Origin: Myxococcales bacterium
Lineage (GTDB): Bacteria > Myxococcota > Myxococcia > Myxococcales > Myxococcaceae
Direction: 5' to 3'
Length of the DNA: 64,000 nucleotides
Assembly: GCA_020846875.1 (NCBI GenBank)
Contig: JADLDB010000094.1
Coordinates: 62,001 to 126,000 of the forward strand
Position numbers and translations under genes: made by a program. How positions within the stretch are numbered: the first letter of the stretch is position 1; each line of letters begins with the position of its first letter. This document shows, piece by piece, positions 7,860 to 16,316 of the stretch. A model generated the notes under the pieces. That model was not told the DNA's origin, searched no databases, and saw only the letters and a program-made list of their open reading frames with translations.

Positions 7860-10127
7860 GGTGCGCGTGAGGGCCTCGATGTGGGTGTGGAGCCGGCGCA
7901 GCGCCAGCGAGCGGGCGTAGAGGCGCAACAGGCCCGACGCCGGCTCGTCTTCCGTCAGCACGTTGACGGCGGCAAAGCAGACGCGGCCGCGCACCCCCAG
8001 CGGCCACCGGGAGAGGACGGCGAGGGCCGCCGCGTGCCACGACAACAGGGAAGGCCCGCCGTAGCGCTCGCCGTCCAACTCCAGCTCGAGCCCGAAGGGC
8101 AGCCGTCCCTGGAGCGTCACCACCACGTTGGGCGCAGGGGTGGACGGCAGGGTGAGGGCCGCGCGCGTCAGGCCGTTGGTGGCGCGTACCGAGAGCGCTG
8201 CCTGGGGCTCGGCGCGCAAGAGGGCCTGCGCCTCGCTCAAGTACGCCTCGGCGTGCAGGAGCGGCACGCTCTCGCGCAGCACGTAGCCGGCTTCGTCGGT
8301 GGTGAGCAGCCGGGCCGTCTTCTCGTCGTCGCTCCAGGCCAGGCACTGCAGCTGCGGGCTGGAGCGCACCTCGCGGCCCTGGGTGGCGTCGACGCCGAAG
8401 TCCGGCGCTTCCGGGTCGAAAGCGCAGCGGACCGGCCGGCGCGCGAAGGTCGGTTCGGAGTGCTGCCTGAAGCCGTCCGGCGAGACCACCACCACGTCTC
8501 CGCCCACCTCCACCGCCAGCGGGCGCGCGGGCACTTGGGCGCGGACGCGCCGCGCGAGGCGGGTGAGGCGCGCTTCCAGCGACTGGGCCTCGGCGCCGCG
8601 GGCGACGAAGTCCAGTTGGGTGCCGGCGAGGGACTCCTTGAGGACGAGCCGCGGCACCTCCACCGCGCGCACCTCGCGCGCCGACGGCCGCCTCTGCGGC
8701 TTGAGGGACACCAGCAGGCCACCCGAGAGCGCCAGCCGTCGTCCCTCGCCACGGTTGAGCGGATCATACGGAGGCCCGGGGACGTCCAGCGGTGTCACGT
8801 CCAGCACCAGGGTCCGCCGCGCTGCGGGGGCCAGGAGCCGCGGGGCCAGCTTCTTCCACTCGGCCGGCGCGGGCGTGGGCGCCACCGGGCGGCCCAGCAC
8901 GTGTCCCAGCAGCGCCAGCGCGCGGACCCAGGCCTGTGCCGGGTGGGCACCCTGGCCCAGCACGCCGCCGGAGGAGAGGCGCACCTCCACGCCCTTCGGC
9001 CCCAAGGTTTCGCGCAGCGGAGGCAGCTCTCCGCGGCGCCCAGCGCGGGTGAGTGCCTCGGCCAACGGCGGCATCAACAACCGCGGGAAGCCCGCGGCCA
9101 GCGCCGTCTGGGAGAGGGCCGTCCGCAGCGCGGCGCCGTCCTCCAACGGCAGGCGGCGGACCGCGCGGCTCAATTCGAGCGCCAGGGCGCGCCCCACCGC
9201 GAGGACGCCCGGGGGGCTGGGCTCGTCGACGGACCTGGGCGCGCCCAGGTGCGCGGCCAGCGCGCGGGCGGTGCGCCGCACGGAGTTGTTTGGGGCGACC
9301 AGGGCGCAAGCGGAGAAGGGCAGGGCAGGCGTCTTCGAGCGCAGCGCGGCGCGAGCGGCCATGAAGAGGCCTGGCTCGGCGAAGTGCGACAGAGGCTGCG
9401 CCACCGCGCGGGCCAGGTCGGCCACCTCTTCCAGCTCCGCGGCTTCGCCCGACGGCCAGGCGTCGAGGGTGAGGTAGGCCATCACCCGCGCGGCCTCGGT
9501 GGGGGCCGTGCGCCAGAGCTCGGCGGCCAGAGGATCGCCGGTGGGGCCCCCGGAGGCGAAGAAGGCGTCGGGCAGGCGTCCAGCGAGGAGCGCGCCGCCG
9601 GAGAGGAGGCGGCTCTTCGAGGCCGCGTCGTAGGGCTGGGCGGAGGGGCCGGTGGCGGTGATGCCGACGCGGAGGAGGCGCCGGCGCAGGAGTGTCTCTA
9701 CCGCGCGGGCCCGCTGGGCGATGCGCTGCTCGTCGGCGGGCGTGAGGTTGGGCGCGGGCACCACGTGTACGTCGAGGCCCGCGTCGTGGGGCGTGAGGAG
9801 CAGCGCGGCGACGAGGCGGCGGCCCCGCTGGATGCCGGTGGGCGGTGGGAGGTCGAAGTCGCGGGCCAGCTTCATCCACCGCATCGAGGCTCGGACGTCT
9901 TCCACCCCCGGGGCGTCACTCTTGAGGCCCGCCCACGGGAAGGTGGCGTGGAAGAGGGCGGGCAGCAGAACCACCGCGGCCCCGGTCGTGGGGTCGAGGC
10001 GCTTCTTGATGCCGCGCAGCCGCGCCCGGAAGAGGGTGAGGAGCCGCCGGGTGCGCACGTCCGCCACGCCGCGGCCGCGCTGCTCGGGCCGGCGGACGGG
10101 GGCGTCGAGAGGGACGGCCGCTGGCAT
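7857..10127 (-). CDS. Protein of unknown function between flgL and fliC
   Basis: This 756-residue protein is not recognised. It has no signal peptide and no clear membrane segment. It is rich in Ala, Arg and Leu and shows no Walker, glycosyltransferase or methyltransferase motif that can be named with confidence. The ATG at 10127 has AAAGGA a few bases before it. It lies 15 bases after flgL, and its stop codon overlaps the fliC promoter, so it is inside the late flagellar run. Genes in this slot in other bacteria often modify flagellin or act in its export or regulation, but this is only context. Codon use and base composition look like those of its neighbours. Confidence 0.75.
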   Translation of the reverse strand: MPAAVPLDAPVRRPEQRGRGVADVRTRRLLTLFRARLRGIKKRLDPTTGAAVVLLPALFHATFPWAGLKSDAPGVEDVRASMRWMKLARDFDLPPPTGIQRGRRLVAALLLTPHDAGLDVHVVPAPNLTPADEQRIAQRARAVETLLRRRLLRVGITATGPSAQPYDAASKSRLLSGGALLAGRLPDAFFASGGPTGDPLAAELWRTAPTEAARVMAYLTLDAWPSGEAAELEEVADLARAVAQPLSHFAEPGLFMAARAALRSKTPALPFSACALVAPNNSVRRTARALAAHLGAPRSVDEPSPPGVLAVGRALALELSRAVRRLPLEDGAALRTALSQTALAAGFPRLLMPPLAEALTRAGRRGELPPLRETLGPKGVEVRLSSGGVLGQGAHPAQAWVRALALLGHVLGRPVAPTPAPAEWKKLAPRLLAPAARRTLVLDVTPLDVPGPPYDPLNRGEGRRLALSGGLLVSLKPQRRPSAREVRAVEVPRLVLKESLAGTQLDFVARGAEAQSLEARLTRLARRVRAQVPARPLAVEVGGDVVVVSPDGFRQHSEPTFARRPVRCAFDPEAPDFGVDATQGREVRSSPQLQCLAWSDDEKTARLLTTDEAGYVLRESVPLLHAEAYLSEAQALLRAEPQAALSVRATNGLTRAALTLPSTPAPNVVVTLQGRLPFGLELELDGERYGGPSLLSWHAAALAVLSRWPLGVRGRVCFAAVNVLTEDEPASGLLRLYARSLALRRLHTHIEALTRT

Positions 10128-10142
10128 CGGGCGTCCTTTCGC

Positions 10143-11024
10143 CTACAGCTTGTCCAGCAGCGAGGGTTGGAAGGTCCTGGCCGCCGCGGTGAGGGCCGCG
10201 TCCAGCGCGCGCTCGGCCTGGGCCAGGCGAGACGCGGCGTCGATGATGTCGGCGTCGGCGAGGTGAGAGAGGCGGACCCTGGCGTCGGTGCTCGCGGCGA
10301 CGGCGGCGGCACCGGCGACCTCCAGCACGTTGAGGTGGCTACCTGCTTCACTGCGCTTACGCGCCACCTGGGCGATGCCCGAGTCGAGCGCGTCGAGGGT
10401 GCCCTGTACGCCGGCCACGTTGTTGGTGGACAAGGCGGTGGCCAGGGACTGCAGGGTGGCCAGCACGTCCACGCCGCCCCCCACGCCCTTGAGCGCCACG
10501 TCCGCGCGCACCGAGGCAGGCACGGTGACGCCTGGCGCCACCTCCACTTCGCGCACCCCGGTGTCGCCCAGGTAGTTGCCCGCCGCGTCGAAGGGCGGGG
10601 CGTCGTCCTGGAAGCCGCCGAAGACGTAGCGGTGGCCCACCTTGCGATTGAGCTGCCCCAGGACTGTTTCGAAGAGGCCGTTCACCTCCTGGGCGGCGGC
10701 GGCCCGCTCGTTGGCGCTGTAGGTGGCGTTGGACAGTTGCACCGCCAGCTCGCGCGCGCGGGAGAGGGCGGTGGACACGCCGTCCAGCGCCACCTCGGCG
10801 TGGGCGAGCTCATCGGAGGCGGTACCCAGCGTCTTCGCGATGGCCTGGTCGCGGCCTGCCTGGGCGATGGTGCGGGCCATCAGGCTGGCGGCGGCGGGGT
10901 CGTCCTCCGGGTGCCGTACCCGCACCCCGGTGGCGGCTTCGCGGCTGGCGGCCTCGAAGCGCTCCCGGGCGCTGGCGGCGCGCCGGGCGGCGTTCTCGAA
11001 GAGGAGGCGATCGGTGACGCGCAT
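10143..11024 (-). CDS. flgL: Hook-filament junction protein FlgL (HAP3)
   Basis: FlgL joins the hook to the filament. The 293-residue protein is related to flagellin at both ends: it starts MRVTDRLLFENAARRAASA with the following PEDDPAAASLM stretch, and it has the typical VNGLFETVLGQLNRKVGHRYVFGG segment in the middle (read in two parts around residues 118-140). The C-terminal helix ends near FQPSLLDKL. It follows flgK by seven bases. Confidence 0.93.
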   Translation of the reverse strand: MRVTDRLLFENAARRAASARERFEAASREAATGVRVRHPEDDPAAASLMARTIAQAGRDQAIAKTLGTASDELAHAEVALDGVSTALSRARELAVQLSNATYSANERAAAAQEVNGLFETVLGQLNRKVGHRYVFGGFQDDAPPFDAAGNYLGDTGVREVEVAPGVTVPASVRADVALKGVGGGVDVLATLQSLATALSTNNVAGVQGTLDALDSGIAQVARKRSEAGSHLNVLEVAGAAAVAASTDARVRLSHLADADIIDAASRLAQAERALDAALTAAARTFQPSLLDKL

Positions 11025-11031
11025 GGGGGCC

Positions 11032-12438
11032 TCAGCGGAGCTTCAGCAGGGTGTCAAGCATCTCGTCGGTGGTCTGGATGACTTTCAGCACTGCCTCGTA
11101 GGCGCGCTGGGAGGTGGTGAGGGCGATCATCTCCTCGTCGATGGAGACGCCCGACGCGGACTCGCGCAACGCCGAGAGCTGATCGAGGACCGCCTCGTCA
11201 CGGGCGCCGGCCGTGCGCGCCGCGTCCACGGCGCTCCCCCAGGTGGCGATGGCCGCGGCGATGCCGTCGAAGACGTCGAGGCCGTTGGAAAGGGCGGCGC
11301 CCTCCGTCTGGATGATGGCGAAGAGGTTCGACCCGTCTCCGGGCAGGGAGGCGGCGTTGGTGGCGGCGCCCAGCCGGCGCGGATCGGCCAGGAGGCCGGG
11401 GTCCACCGCGAGGCCCCGGGCGGCCCCCGTCGCGGCGGCAGGCGCAGAGAAGAAGTCCCGGCCTCCTACGCCGTCCAGGCCCACGCCACTCTGGTGCGCG
11501 GAGTTGAGGGCGTTGGCGAAGTCGAAGGCCAGGGTGTCGAGCGAGGCCTCCGCGGTAGCCAGCGCCCCGTCGCGCGCGTCCAGGGCGCCGCCCATCGAGC
11601 CGCCCAGGGCGCCAGCGCCCAGCTGCGCCGCCGCGCTCGAGCCCGCCGGGGTGAGGAAGACGGCCAGGTGTCCGCCGTTGGCGAGGTCGGGCTGGGTGGA
11701 GAGGGTGGCGGAGAGGTCGGCGTTCACCAGGGCGCCGCCCGTGGGCAGCTGGAGGTTCGCGTTGCCGTCGTCGTCAGGGATGACGGACGCGCCGGTGAGC
11801 TGCACCAGCTCGTCCTGCACGCGCAGGCGGGCGTCGAGCAGGTCGTTCGGGACCGCGCCGGAGGCCTGCTCGATCCGCACCTGCTTGTTCAGCGCGGCGA
11901 GGCTCTGCGCGAGGTCGTTGACGCGCGCCACGTTTGCCTGCAGCTGCGTGTCCAGCCCGTCGCGTGCCCCGTCGACGTTCTGCGCGGCGCGGTTGAAGGC
12001 CAGCGCTACGGTGCGCCCCTGGGCCAGCACTGCCTGGCGGCTGCCTACGTCGCCCGGAGCCTGGGTGAGCTGCCGCAGCGAGCCGAAGAAGGCGTCGAGC
12101 GCGTTGGTGAGGCCGGCGCCGCCGTCCGGGTCGAGCGCGGTGAGGCCCTCCATCGCCTGGGCCTTCGCGCCCGAGTACGCGGACGAGGCGAGGGCCTGGG
12201 GCAGCTGCCGCTCGAGGAACTGGTCGCGCGCCTGGCTGACGCCCCCCAGCAGCGCACCGCGCCCGATGAAGGCGCCACCGAGGCGATCGGCCGGCAGGGT
12301 GGCCTCCAGCTGGGCGCGCTGCCGGGAGAAGCCCGAGGTGTTGGAGTTGGCCAGGTTGTGGCTGGCGGTCGCGGACGCCGCGCGGTGTGCCGAGAGGCTC
12401 GAGCTGGACCAGGACAGCAGGGCGAAGAGGTCGGCCAT
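11032..12438 (-). CDS. flgK: Hook-filament junction protein FlgK (HAP1)
   Basis: FlgK is the first junction protein on the hook. The 468-residue protein has the family N-terminal motif ATASHNLANSNTSGFSRQR, a long middle with the RTVALAFNRAAQNVDGARDG-like segment, and the C-terminal SIDEEMIALTTSQRAYEAV motif shared with rod and hook proteins. The ATG at 12438 is used because the conserved motif starts about 24 residues later; the frame stays open upstream through flgN in another reading frame. The gene lies five bases after flgN. Confidence 0.95.
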   Translation of the reverse strand: MADLFALLSWSSSSLSAHRAASATASHNLANSNTSGFSRQRAQLEATLPADRLGGAFIGRGALLGGVSQARDQFLERQLPQALASSAYSGAKAQAMEGLTALDPDGGAGLTNALDAFFGSLRQLTQAPGDVGSRQAVLAQGRTVALAFNRAAQNVDGARDGLDTQLQANVARVNDLAQSLAALNKQVRIEQASGAVPNDLLDARLRVQDELVQLTGASVIPDDDGNANLQLPTGGALVNADLSATLSTQPDLANGGHLAVFLTPAGSSAAAQLGAGALGGSMGGALDARDGALATAEASLDTLAFDFANALNSAHQSGVGLDGVGGRDFFSAPAAATGAARGLAVDPGLLADPRRLGAATNAASLPGDGSNLFAIIQTEGAALSNGLDVFDGIAAAIATWGSAVDAARTAGARDEAVLDQLSALRESASGVSIDEEMIALTTSQRAYEAVLKVIQTTDEMLDTLLKLR

Positions 12439-12443
12439 GGCTC

Positions 12444-12917
12444 TCAGGCGCTGCGCGAAAGGGTGACGGCGCGGGGCAGGGAGGTGGCGGTGCCGGTGCG
12501 GCCGTAGGCGGCGCCCTGGACGGGCAGTCGTTGGGTCAACCTGCGCACCAGGTCCAGCGCGCGCTCGGTGACGCCGCGGTTGAAGCGCTGCAGCTCGTCG
12601 AGGCGTCGGGCCGCGGCCTTCGAGCGCTCCACGGCGGCGCGGACGCGGGCCCCCGGCTCGGGCGCGGCGCACTCCAGCGCCTCCAGCGTCTCTCCGTCGG
12701 CGCGCACCACCACGCAGAGGTCGCGCAGCCGGCCGCGCGCGCACGCGAGCAGCTGGGTGAGGTGGGCGTTGAAGGCGGTGCGGGCCTCGGCGCGGGCCAG
12801 CAGGCGTGGGCCGTCCAGCCGGCGGATCCACTCGCGCTCGGCCTTCACGGCGTCCAGTTCGTCCAGCAGCGCTGCTTCGAGCTCGAGGAAGGCGGACACG
12901 GTGGCTTCGAGCGGCAT
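12444..12917 (-). CDS. flgN: FlgN-like chaperone for FlgK and FlgL
   Basis: FlgN keeps the junction proteins FlgK and FlgL soluble before export. This 157-residue, helix-rich protein has a heptad-like N-terminal part (FLELEAALLDELDAVKAERE) and lies directly before flgK and after flgM, the standard order. Sequence match with the family is weak, as is usual for FlgN, so position carries much of the call. Confidence 0.82.
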   Translation of the reverse strand: MPLEATVSAFLELEAALLDELDAVKAEREWIRRLDGPRLLARAEARTAFNAHLTQLLACARGRLRDLCVVVRADGETLEALECAAPEPGARVRAAVERSKAAARRLDELQRFNRGVTERALDLVRRLTQRLPVQGAAYGRTGTATSLPRAVTLSRSA

Positions 12918-12936
12918 GGCATTCCCCGAAGGAGAC

Positions 12937-13230
12937 TCACCCGTTCAGCAGCGCGCGCAGCCGGGCGTCCAGCTCGGCCGACTGGAGCAGCTTCTCCGCC
13001 AGCTGCTGCGGGCTGGGCCTGAAGGCGCCGTTGCGGATGGCGGCCTCGAGCGCCTGCAGCTGCGCGGCGCGCCCGGCGCTGGCGGCCAGCTTCGCGCGCT
13101 CTATGTCGGCCTGCAGCTCTCTGGCGCGCTCCAGGCTGACCCGGTCCTTCTCCTCCTTCGCGCGGGCAGGCGTGGTGGAGCTGTTCGCAGCCTGCAGGGG
13201 TACGGCGGTGTGCGTGTCGTTGACTTTCAT
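12937..13230 (-). CDS. flgM: Anti-sigma-28 factor FlgM
   Basis: FlgM holds FliA inactive until the hook is finished and FlgM itself is exported. The 97-residue protein has a disordered, charged N-terminal half and the conserved C-terminal FliA-binding helices (IERAKLAA, then ALEAAIRNGAF and QQLAEKLLQS). Its ATG overlaps the flgJ stop codon in ATGA. Its target FliA is encoded at 55354 in this same window. Confidence 0.93.
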   Translation of the reverse strand: MKVNDTHTAVPLQAANSSTTPARAKEEKDRVSLERARELQADIERAKLAASAGRAAQLQALEAAIRNGAFRPSPQQLAEKLLQSAELDARLRALLNG

Positions 13231-13922
13231 GGCGACCGATCCTGGTCCGGCTGGTGGTGCTCAACGGGCGCTTCGACACGGACTCCGTATTTCTTCAGGG
13301 CGGTGCGGGGGTCGACGGGCCGGCCCATCACCCGGACTTCGAAGTGCAGGTGATTGCCGGTACTTCGGCCCGTGCTACCGACGGTGGCGATCACCTCGCC
13401 GGCGTGCACTTGCTGACCGCGCTGCACCCTCACCGTGTCGGCGTGGGCGTAGAGCGAGGTGGTTCCGTCGGGGTGCGACACCTCCACCGCGTTGCCGTAG
13501 CCGCCGCGGGGGCCCGCGAAGACGACGACGCCGGCCTGCGCCGCCAGGATGGGGGTGCCTGCGGGGGCTGCGAGATCGACGCCGGTGTGTGCGCGCGGCT
13601 GGCCGGTGAAGGGGTCGACGCGGGTGCCGAAGCTGCTGGTGACGGCGGCGGCGCCGGAGGGGAGCGGAAAGGCCGTGCTGTCTCGGGCGGGGAGGGGGAG
13701 AGGCCCCAGCCCCAGTCCGTGGCCCGAGGAGGCGACGGCGTCGGAGATGGCCTCGGCGAAGACGTCGCTCCAGACGTGGGCGCCGGCGGCCTCACCGCCC
13801 TTGAAGGCGCCGGAGGTGGCGATGAGCTGCTTGAGGACCAGCGACTCCAGCGCGCGGGCAGCTTCCCGGCGGGGATCGTCCGTGGTGCGCAGCAGTTGGT
13901 GGGTGGCGCTGAGCAGGCTCAT
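13227..13922 (-). CDS. flgJ: FlgJ rod-assembly domain fused to an M23 endopeptidase
   Basis: This 231-residue protein joins two parts. Residues 1-70 match the FlgJ rod-binding domain (AARALESLVLKQLIATSG, then DVFAEAISDAVASSGHGLGL). Residues about 90-225 are an M23/LytM metallopeptidase with the zinc ligands H112-x3-D116 (HTGVD) and H191-L-H193 (HLHFE). In enterobacteria the second domain is instead a glycosaminidase. The role is to cap the growing rod and cut the peptidoglycan so that it can pass. There is no N-terminal signal peptide, as expected if export is by the flagellar apparatus. The start overlaps the flgI stop (TGATG) and the stop overlaps flgM (ATGA). Confidence 0.92.
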   Translation of the reverse strand: MSLLSATHQLLRTTDDPRREAARALESLVLKQLIATSGAFKGGEAAGAHVWSDVFAEAISDAVASSGHGLGLGPLPLPARDSTAFPLPSGAAAVTSSFGTRVDPFTGQPRAHTGVDLAAPAGTPILAAQAGVVVFAGPRGGYGNAVEVSHPDGTTSLYAHADTVRVQRGQQVHAGEVIATVGSTGRSTGNHLHFEVRVMGRPVDPRTALKKYGVRVEAPVEHHQPDQDRSP

Positions 13923-15007
13923 CACAGCACCTCGAGGTCCGCGTCCAGCGCGCCCGCGGCGTGCAGCGCCTGCATGATGGAGACGAGATCGCGCGGGGTG
14001 GCGTGCAGCGCATTGAGCGCCTTCACCAGGTCCTCCACCGTGCTGGTGGCGGGCAGGGCCACCGCGTTGGCCTGCTGCTCGGTGGCGTTCACCTCGGCGT
14101 AGGGCAGCACGATGTTGCCGGCGTAGGTGAACGGCTGGGGCTGCATCACGATGGGCCGGCTGGTGATGTTGACGGTGAGGCCCCCGTGGGCCACCGCCGC
14201 GGGCCGCAGGTGCACGTTCTCTCCCGCGACCAGGGTGCCGGTGCGCTCGTTGATGACGACGCGCGCGCGTTCCACCACGTCCACTCTGAGCTCCTCGAGC
14301 TCGGCCAGCAGCACCAGCGGCGTGTCGGAGAAGCTCGCGGGCGGCGTCACCTCCACCGCCGCTGGATCCAGCGCCTTCGCGGTGCCCTGGCCGTACCTGG
14401 CGTCGATGGCCGCGGCGATGCGCACGGCGGTGCTGAGGTCCGGCTTCTTGAGACCCAGCAACACCGGCCCCTTCGGCATCGGCGGGGTGAACGTCTTCTC
14501 CACCACCGCACCTCCTGGCACGCGCCCGGAGTTGGTCTGGTTCTTCCGCACCATGTTTCCCAGCCAGGCGGTGTCGTAGCCGCCCACCTGCAGGGCGCCC
14601 TGCGCCACCGCGTACACCTGGCCGTCGGCGGCGGTGAGGGGCGTCATCAGCAGCACCCCGCCCGAGAGGCTGCGGGCGTTGCCCATGCTGGACACGTTGA
14701 CGTCGAGGCGGGCCCCGCTGCGGGTGTAAGTGGGCAGCCGGGCCGTCACCATCACCGCGGCCACGTTGCGGCTCTTCACGTCTCGCGGGTCCACTCGAAT
14801 GCCGAGGCGCGCCAGCATGCCGGCGATGGACTGGCTGGTGAAGAAGACGCGGTCCGTGTCCCCGGTGCCCTGCAGGCCCACCACCAGGCCGTAGCCGAAC
14901 AGCTCGTTGTCGCGCTGGCCCTGCACCTGGGTCAGCTCCTTCACCCGCGCGTTGGCGGCGGAGGCGGCCAGCGGGGCGAGCAGCAGGGCGAGGAGGACGG
15001 TGCGCAT
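13922..15007 (-). CDS. flgI: Flagellar P-ring protein FlgI
   Basis: FlgI forms the ring around the rod in the peptidoglycan layer. The 361-residue protein begins with a Sec signal peptide (residues 1-20, cut near ASAANA) and continues with the family segment RVKELTQVQGQRDNELFGYG. The LVVGLQGTGD motif follows. The C-terminal end carries the usual VEDLVKALNALHATPRDLVS segment. It lies between flgH and flgJ in the standard order. Confidence 0.96.
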   Translation of the reverse strand: MRTVLLALLLAPLAASAANARVKELTQVQGQRDNELFGYGLVVGLQGTGDTDRVFFTSQSIAGMLARLGIRVDPRDVKSRNVAAVMVTARLPTYTRSGARLDVNVSSMGNARSLSGGVLLMTPLTAADGQVYAVAQGALQVGGYDTAWLGNMVRKNQTNSGRVPGGAVVEKTFTPPMPKGPVLLGLKKPDLSTAVRIAAAIDARYGQGTAKALDPAAVEVTPPASFSDTPLVLLAELEELRVDVVERARVVINERTGTLVAGENVHLRPAAVAHGGLTVNITSRPIVMQPQPFTYAGNIVLPYAEVNATEQQANAVALPATSTVEDLVKALNALHATPRDLVSIMQALHAAGALDADLEVL

Positions 15008-15018
15008 GGCTCAACGCC

Positions 15019-15699
15019 TCAGAAGGGGAAGGCCCAGTTGATGAAGCGGGACAGCCAGCCCTGGCGCTGGTTGTCGGTGAGGTTCCCGGTGGCGGTGAAC
15101 TCCACCTCCGCGTCGGCCAGGAGGCTGCTCTTCACGCTGTTCTGTTGATCGATGTCGATGGGGCGCACCACCCCGGAGATGTAGAAGTGGTGCTCTTCCT
15201 GGTTCACCAGCACCACCCGGTGCCCCTCGACGAAGAGGTTGCCGTTGGGCAGCACCTTGCGGACCAGCGCGGGCACGGTGGCCACCAGGCGCTCGGTACG
15301 GCGCGTGCTGCCCAGGCCCTGGAAGTCGGACTCGATGCCTCCGGCGGCGCCGGCGCCCACCGACGCCTGGGGCTGCCCCGCGGCCTGGATGAAGGCGGAC
15401 ATGTCGGTGGACATCTTCGAGCGCCGGCGCAGGTCCGTGTCAGCTTGGCGCTGCGCGTCGGCCAGCTCCTCCACCTTCACCACCACCAGGTCGTGCACGC
15501 GCAGCGCGCGCATGTCGGTGAAGAGCATGTTGGCGCGATCACCCGCGTGGAACAGGCTGCCTTCCGCCTGCTCGGAGCCGGGCGCGGCGGACGCCTCGGG
15601 GACGTCGTACACGCGCTTCCTCGGCTCGTACTTCGCGATGTGCTTCGGGCCGCAGGCGATGGAGACGAGGGCCAGCAGCAAGGGCAAGAGCTTCGTCAC
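15019..15699 (-). CDS. flgH: Flagellar L-ring protein FlgH
   Basis: FlgH forms the outer-membrane ring. The 226-residue protein starts with a short hydrophobic segment that ends in C16, fitting a lipoprotein, although position -3 of the lipobox is Ser and not Leu. The family motifs SLFHAGDRANMLFTDMRA (split around residue 55) and HHFYISGVVRPIDI are present, and the end reads WLSRFINWAFPF. The GTG start overlaps the flgA stop in GTGA. Confidence 0.95.
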   Translation of the reverse strand: MTKLLPLLLALVSIACGPKHIAKYEPRKRVYDVPEASAAPGSEQAEGSLFHAGDRANMLFTDMRALRVHDLVVVKVEELADAQRQADTDLRRRSKMSTDMSAFIQAAGQPQASVGAGAAGGIESDFQGLGSTRRTERLVATVPALVRKVLPNGNLFVEGHRVVLVNQEEHHFYISGVVRPIDIDQQNSVKSSLLADAEVEFTATGNLTDNQRQGWLSRFINWAFPF

Positions 15700-16313
15700 G
15701 GCGTCACCTTGAGCTTTCCGTCCTCGAAGCGCCCCTCGACGCGGGCGCCGTTGGACAGGCGGGCGCAAGGCCCCTGGGGACAGGCCATGGCCACCGCGGG
15801 CTGCTCGAGGACGACGCTGCCCACCTGCACCTGCACCACTACGCGATCGCCCGGCGTCGGGCCGGCTCCCTTCAGGTGTCGCGCCTCCACGATGGTCCCC
15901 TTGGAGAGGGCCACCCGGGCCTCGGCGCCGGCGGGCAGCGCCTCGAGCGGCTGGACCGGACCGGACAGCTCCCGCTCCTCTCTCACCACCGCGCCTCCGA
16001 GGGGCTCCCCCGCGCGGACGGACTGCGTGACGCGCCACACTGGCGCGAAGACGCGCACCCGCGCCCAGCCCTTCCCGCGGCACGGCCCGTGGCGGCTCGT
16101 CCCCTCGACGGCCAGGGCGATGACGCCGCTGCGCGCGGGCGGTGAGGTCGCGGTGACGATGGTCGCCGCGCAGCCTTGAGGAAGTCCGAGCCGCGTGTCG
16201 ATGATGTCCACGCGCAGCGCAGACGACGCCGGGAGCGCGCGCCGCAGCAGCTCGGCAGGAGAAGGCTCCGCGGCGAGCACTGCGATCGTCAGGATTCCGG
16301 CGGTGAGCGTCAT
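15696..16313 (-). CDS. flgA: P-ring assembly chaperone FlgA
   Basis: FlgA is a periplasmic chaperone for P-ring formation. The 205-residue protein has a short hydrophobic start, and a C-terminal SAF/FlgA part with VRAGEPLGGAVVREERE, a KGTIVEARHLKGA segment and the closing NGARVEGRFEDGKLKV. It sits between flgG and flgH. The stop codon overlaps the flgH start. Confidence 0.92.
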   Translation of the reverse strand: MTLTAGILTIAVLAAEPSPAELLRRALPASSALRVDIIDTRLGLPQGCAATIVTATSPPARSGVIALAVEGTSRHGPCRGKGWARVRVFAPVWRVTQSVRAGEPLGGAVVREERELSGPVQPLEALPAGAEARVALSKGTIVEARHLKGAGPTPGDRVVVQVQVGSVVLEQPAVAMACPQGPCARLSNGARVEGRFEDGKLKVTP

Positions 16314-16316
16314 GAA

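Noticed and set aside
6351-11081. A 1576-codon open frame on plus, antisense to fliD, fliC, the unknown gene and flgL
   Set aside because: It is made of Arg/Gly/His-rich low-complexity sequence and exists because GC-rich genes rarely form stops on the other strand.
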